Source: Saccoglossus kowalevskii
Lineage: Eukaryota; Hemichordata; Enteropneusta; Harrimaniidae
NCBI RefSeq assembly: GCF_000003605.2
Contig: NW_003146298.1
Coordinates: forward strand, 50,030 to 89,206
Reading direction: 5' to 3'
DNA: 39,177 bases
The notes under the pieces were generated by a model. The model did not search any database, had not been told where the DNA came from, and worked only from the letters and a program-made list of their open reading frames with translations. A program made the position numbers and the translations under genes. How positions within the stretch are numbered: position 1 is the stretch's first letter; the number at the start of each line of letters is the position of its first letter. Below, piece after piece: positions 35,172 through 39,177 of the stretch.

Positions 35172-35642
35172 CTATGACAGGAGCCAATCTAAAGAGACCC
35201 TCCTCAATGGATTCAGTGTCTCGTAGGTGGTAGTTGATAAAGACGTTCTGCGTTCCCCAGAAACCTGCCCTCCAAGTGTGCTTGAGGGGGCGCCTGACAC
35301 TAGCACTAGTGAGTTAGCAAATGCACAGACATCATGCGCTCGTACTTGGTGTCTCTGTAAGCTCTGTGTCGAGGCAGTTAAAGTATTATAGACCTCTAAT
35401 ACAGTCGCAGTAAACCACCTGGTTATGGAAGTTGGGGAGGCCGGCCTATCCTGCCTGCCTGGGCCATAACACAATGATATGTGCCTGGCACCCCGTCCTG
35501 AAACCTTAGCACGGTTTGGTAGCAACTCCATGCTCGAACCAGGCAGAGAAGCAATTCCTCCAGACCCTCCTGGAAGACAGCTGGGGGATGACGATCGGGT
35601 GAGAATCATGTCCTGGGATTTGGTTCTAGGCGAGAAACCCAA
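35172..35642 (-). pseudogene. DIRS tyrosine recombinase remnant
   Basis: An open segment of 156 codons. The conserved C-terminal part is visible: SITRWFTATVLEVYNTL, then VRAHDVCAFANSLVLVSGAP. In active relatives the box is His-x-x-Arg; here it is HDVC, so the second catalytic Arg is lost. A Tyr (TTTYETL) follows at about the expected place. The N-terminal part is out of frame or lost. Confidence 0.65.
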
Positions 35643-35651
35643 TTTGTGTCT

Positions 35652-36194
35652 TTAGCACAACTTGATTGTCCATAACAGTGGTACATCAATCGAGAAGGAC
35701 AATACCCCCAGCTCTGGCCGACACCTACTTGAAGCGAGGGCCAGTAGAAAGTCTATTTTCCACGTCAAATATTTGAGTGGTGCTGATCGACGAGGCTCAA
35801 AGGATGGTCTGCTTAGAGTGGACAACACAGCCAACAAGTCCCAGTGGGTAATTCCCTTGTATAGGGTCTCAGCGTCTGTTACGTACGTGGGGAGCTTGGT
35901 ATTCCGGGTTGCGGCAAACCGGTCTAACCTTGGACCATCCCACAGCCGAAACAGCCTGGAGGCTACCCACTGGGGTATCAGCCACTCCGTGTTCTGGAGA
36001 CGGAGCTGCCCTGAAAGAGCGTCTGCCAGACTGTTCCTCACCCCTGGAAGGTGGTGTGCGATTAGCTCCACATTGTATTCTAGGCACCAAAGGAGGATTT
36101 GCTCCACTAGGACTGACAACGATGGGTAACGCATCCCCCTTCTTCTTGAAGGAGACCACGTTGCCTGTGCAGAGCAGGACTCTGTGGTCTTCAA
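35652..36194 (-). pseudogene. DIRS RNase H / post-RNase H remnant
   Basis: The open frame carries VELIAHHLPGVRNSLADALS, the conserved H-x-P-G-x-x-N-x-x-A-D-x-L-S motif at the end of retroelement RNase H, followed by TEWLIPQWVASRLFRLWDGP and LDRFAATRNTKLPTYVT. These blocks are typical of the DIRS region between RNase H and the recombinase. Its end (RRSAPLKYLTWKIDFLLALA) matches the start of the recombinase region and copy 1 at 8164-8214. Confidence 0.72.
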
Positions 36195-36680
36195 CTAGAA
36201 AGCATGGTAGTGCTAAGTATACCGCTTTCAGTTCGAGCCGGTTGATATGGTAGACCCGAAACTAATGCGGGGCCCATATCCTTGGGCTTGTTCGTCCAAT
36301 AGATGCGCTCCCCGAGGTTGGCCAGTGACGACCACCAGGGCAGGGCTTCCTTCACCTGGTCTGAGATCAAAACCCACCTATCTAGTTCCCATAGGAGAGC
36401 TCAACGTTATAAAAAGCGTCATACCGGGCAGCTGCGTAGTGCGGCCTGAGGAACGAATCTTCAAACCTAGGTCATCATTCTGATGATCCGCATTAGTTCT
36501 CGGAGGGACACTGAGGGAACGCTGACTAGATGTTTGGCTAGGCTTGAAATAGCTATACCAAGCTTACTTCTGTGTCAAAACTTCATGCCCAGGGACACCA
36601 ACTGTGCGTTGGGTCGAGATGGGTCTTGTCGATTTACTATCGAGCCCAACTGGTGAAGTAAATCCTGTGTTAGCCTGATG

Positions 36681-37088
36681 TTAACCAGTGTAGTAACCAG
36701 TCGGATTGAGGTGTACCAACATTTGGTGAAGCAGCAGCACTACCTGTTTCATCACGTAGGGTGCTGTGCATAACCCGAACGGGGGGCACCCGAAATTCGA
36801 ATACTTGGCCCATGGGTTCGGCAGTTGCGAGGGGGGTGCTCTCTTCTCCCATGAGGTTAGTTCCCCAAGGCCTAAGTTGTGACCTGGCCACTCACCAAAC
36901 ACATGCCTGTCCACCCGGTTGCAGAGGTAAGCGTCAAAACATGCTTCCCCCGCTGCCAGGGTAGATGACCGCCCGAGGAGGGTAGGGTGAGAAGCCACCA
37001 CCTGGCTCTTTCCTCCCTTACTCTGGCTAGCAGACGACGCCCTAGGGCGTTGTGTTTTCTGTGCTTGGGGTGCCCTCCGCTTGCCCAT
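36681..37088 (-). pseudogene. DIRS gag end and reverse transcriptase remnant
   Basis: The frame ends with CPPFGLCTAPYVMKQVV, RT motif B (P-F-G-L-x-x-A-P). Where motif C (Y-x-D-D) should follow, the sequence reads VHLNPTG, i.e. the first Asp is Asn and a frameshift precedes DWLL. Upstream RT motif A is missing. Further up, the 36872-37300 frame looks like gag C-terminus (alpha-helical, basic). Confidence 0.55.
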
Positions 37089-37894
37089 GGCAGGACCAAC
37101 TGGCTAGCGGATTTGATCTGAACCCTCTGGTTCATTGCACTCTGAAGCTCCGAGACTGTACCCATCATTCCCTGAACAAAGAGGGTGGAAGATGTCCAGT
37201 CTGCGTCACTGAGGTGGGGACGTATCCTCTGACTCAGCTTGCCGGCGAAAACACACACGTCTAGGGTCACGTCTCGCTGTGCTGTAGTGGCCCTGGCCAA
37301 GAGAGCCTGGTGACACTAAGGGATGTTGCACGTAGATGTGTGGTGGCCCACCAATAAATGTGTCGCCTGGTCTAGGAGGCTGGTGCGTTCTGCCTCCGAG
37401 GTCTCTGAGTCCTGGGCGCACACAATAATGCGCTCAAGCAACTCTGCCCTCAGGGCGTGATGGATCGTCTCCGATTGAGCTGATGAGAACGCCCATGGAA
37501 CATGGCTGTACCCCTTTACCTGGTCTGCCCAACAGAAATTCGTGGTACTAGGGTCTGGGGAAGGAGCTTTGGGATCCGGTTGGGGGTATTTTGGTCTCAT
37601 CCCACACTTTGGGAACTGATCCCGAAACCACACCGACCGGGTAGCCTTTGGTCCAGCTGAAAGTGTTGCATAAGATTTGACCCCACCAGGGGGCCTTAAG
37701 CGTTACCTCCTCTGCGGCTGACCAACATCTGCCCATCAACACCGTTTGCGCGCACTGTGTCACACAACGCACTCAGACGGACAGGGAGAGACGTGCTGAC
37801 GGGGTTGCTTTGGACCCCGAGAGCGTGTTCGACTGTGCATCTTATGACTGGGTCGGTTCCCTCTGGGGACGCCCGTGGGTCGGTAAGAAGGGAG

Positions 37895-38386
37895 TCAAAA
37901 ACCCACAGCAGAGACCGGACACAAGGGTAAATTCGTTACCGATTTACCATTACCGCGTGACAAACCCTGGCTGGCTGAAACGAGTGCCCTGCCCTGAAAG
38001 CTCTGCCCCAAGATCGGAGGCTTGGCTGCCAGCACCCCTTTGGCATTCAGTGCCAGAGGCTCGAGAGAAGGCCCGGTGCAATTAGCCTGAGCCTCGGCCT
38101 GACCCAAATTAGTGGGAGAGCCACGGCTAGGAATGAGGGTCTGATCTACCCGGCCTGTCAGGAGGAAGGAGGAAAAAACCTCCAGGGGCACAGCCTCCCT
38201 GTAGCTCATTAAAATCGGGTAAACCACCGCCTGAAAACACAGACTGTGAGGATGCCCTCCGATCAGCGGGGGAGATTGAAAAATATCAGTACCTCCACTG
38301 TCAGGCCTCCTACTCAACGTCCCGGTACGCAAAGCACCGGTAGCCGAGTGCGAGGACTTTCTACTCATGCCAAACACGCAACTCAC
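37895..38386 (-). pseudogene. DIRS gag-like ORF start
   Basis: A 163-codon ORF with ATG at 38386 at the 5' end of the element. The sequence (Ser/Pro/Gly-rich, no zinc knuckle seen) has no distinctive motif; the assignment rests on position, strand and base composition. It ends prematurely, and further gag-like fragments follow in other frames to 36872. Confidence 0.4.
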
Positions 38387-38727
38387 TTTAACCGATTTTT
38401 ACTGAACATGCGAACTAGCTGTTAAAAAATGGGCAACACGGTCAGTCTCAGCAATTTTTGATGGCTCAGGTCTCTCGTGAAAAACGCACGCCTTCAAGGT
38501 AAAGACCCTGAAACTCGCATGCAGCCACGGCGAAAAAAGCCTATCGGAATTTACCAGGTTCTATGCTGGTAAATTCTGAATATAACAAGTCATTGAAAAT
38601 GACACAGTCCCCGTTAAGTTCTCTTTGCGCTTGTCATATACAAGTGGCGTATACAACAGATTGTTTATTTACATCAAAACACGTGTTTCGTGTCATAGTA
38701 ATATGGCCAAAATAAAAACAGCCGTTA

Positions 38728-39177
38728 TTCAGCCATCTTTGATCTGATTATGAAACACACTGATATGTATGATGTATGTGCCAAATACGAATGAAAATGG
38801 TACACAAATTGTGGAAATATAGTAGTAAGGCCAAAAAGTCGGATGGCTGTCAATCGGCCATCCTTGACCAGATTTTGAAACAAATTGTCATGGACATGCA
38901 TCCTAACCTGTATAAAGTACATGTATGTGCCAAATTTGAATGAAAACTGACAGAGCACATCCAAGATACCACATAAAAAAAAAAAACAAGATGCCTGCCA
39001 GTCGACCATCTTTGATCCAATTGCAAAATAAATTGTCATGGACATGTATCCTAACATGTATAATCTATGTACCAAGTTTGAATGACAACTGACAAAGCAT
39101 GTCCAAAATACAACATTTTCAAAAAACAAGATGGCTGCCAGTCGGCCATTTTGAATCGAATCGTTAAACCACTGCAT
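38728..39177. repeat. Tandem repeat, units of about 127-147 bp
   Basis: Successive units share gatggctg-cagtcggccat, ttgtcatggacatg-atcctaac, gtatgtgccaaatttgaatg and ctgacaaagca. Unit landmarks fall near 38730, 38857, 39004 and 39143, so about three copies, the last cut by the window edge. The minus-strand ORF across it is a by-product of the repeat. Likely a dispersed minisatellite or the internal part of a transposon. Confidence 0.8.

Larger units (their letters stand above)
34319..38590 (-). mobile_element. DIRS-like tyrosine-recombinase retroelement, degenerate, copy 2
   Basis: GC-rich block on the minus strand with remnants in DIRS order: gag-like ORF (from 38386), RT, RNase H, tyrosine recombinase, then a complementary-repeat structure at 34319-34749. 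An inverted pair near its two ends (35087-35106 and 38441-38460, 19 of 20 positions) may be part of the terminal repeats. DIRS elements integrate by tyrosine recombinase rather than by integrase and lack ordinary LTRs. The reading frame is broken many times, so it is inactive. The outer boundaries are approximate. Confidence 0.72.

Noticed and set aside
35662-36253. Plus-strand ORFs of 155 and 114 codons over the DIRS element
   Set aside because: Antisense to the RNase H region; GC-rich DNA with few stops explains them.
38725-39177. Minus-strand 150-codon hydrophobic ORF at the right edge
   Set aside because: Produced by the tandem repeat; the internal repetition follows the DNA period and there is no family signature.

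Overview
The window looks like nuclear DNA of an animal, most likely a marine invertebrate. It is AT-rich (roughly one third G+C), has small exons split by AT-rich introns with canonical GT/AG sites, and carries DIRS-type tyrosine-recombinase retroelement remnants, short inverted-repeat elements and microsatellites. The gene content (LDLa, REJ, GPS) would fit a deuterostome such as a hemichordate, lancelet or echinoderm, but the sequence alone does not fix the clade.

Main feature (minus strand, 19254 down to 119, running off the left edge): one multi-exon gene that I assembled from 20 exons whose splice phases agree from end to end with one uncertain join. The assembled coding part is 3381 nt, about 1127 residues. 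In protein order it has a signal peptide, LDLa 1, LDLa 2, a short Thr-rich linker, LDLa 3, a degenerate LDLa 4, a Thr/Ser-rich stalk of 26-residue repeats, LDLa 5, an REJ module, a long GAIN-like region, a GPS with the canonical His-Leu/Thr cleavage site, and the first membrane helix. This is the ectodomain plan of a polycystin-1/REJ family receptor. LDLa domains and a mucin-like stalk occupy the N-terminal position where better-known members carry PKD, lectin or LRR modules. The cytoplasmic loop, PLAT domain and remaining helices should lie beyond base 1.

An intron within the REJ region (7230-10180) holds an inverted-repeat element (about 7321-10006). Inside it are an ORF tail with a CXC-type cysteine cluster and a decayed DIRS fragment.

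Right part: 20-34 kb is mostly non-coding. It holds one well-spliced orphan exon (24449-24534), weaker exon candidates, a CpG-rich inverted-repeat (MITE-like) family, a 261-265 bp tandem duplication and a possible tRNA-derived SINE. From 34.3 to 38.6 kb there is a second, longer and GC-rich DIRS-like element on the minus strand. It has gag-like, RT, RNase H and tyrosine-recombinase remnants and a terminal/internal complementary repeat structure. The window ends in a tandem repeat of 127-147 bp units. No CRISPR, rRNA, intact tRNA or bacterial-type operon is present.
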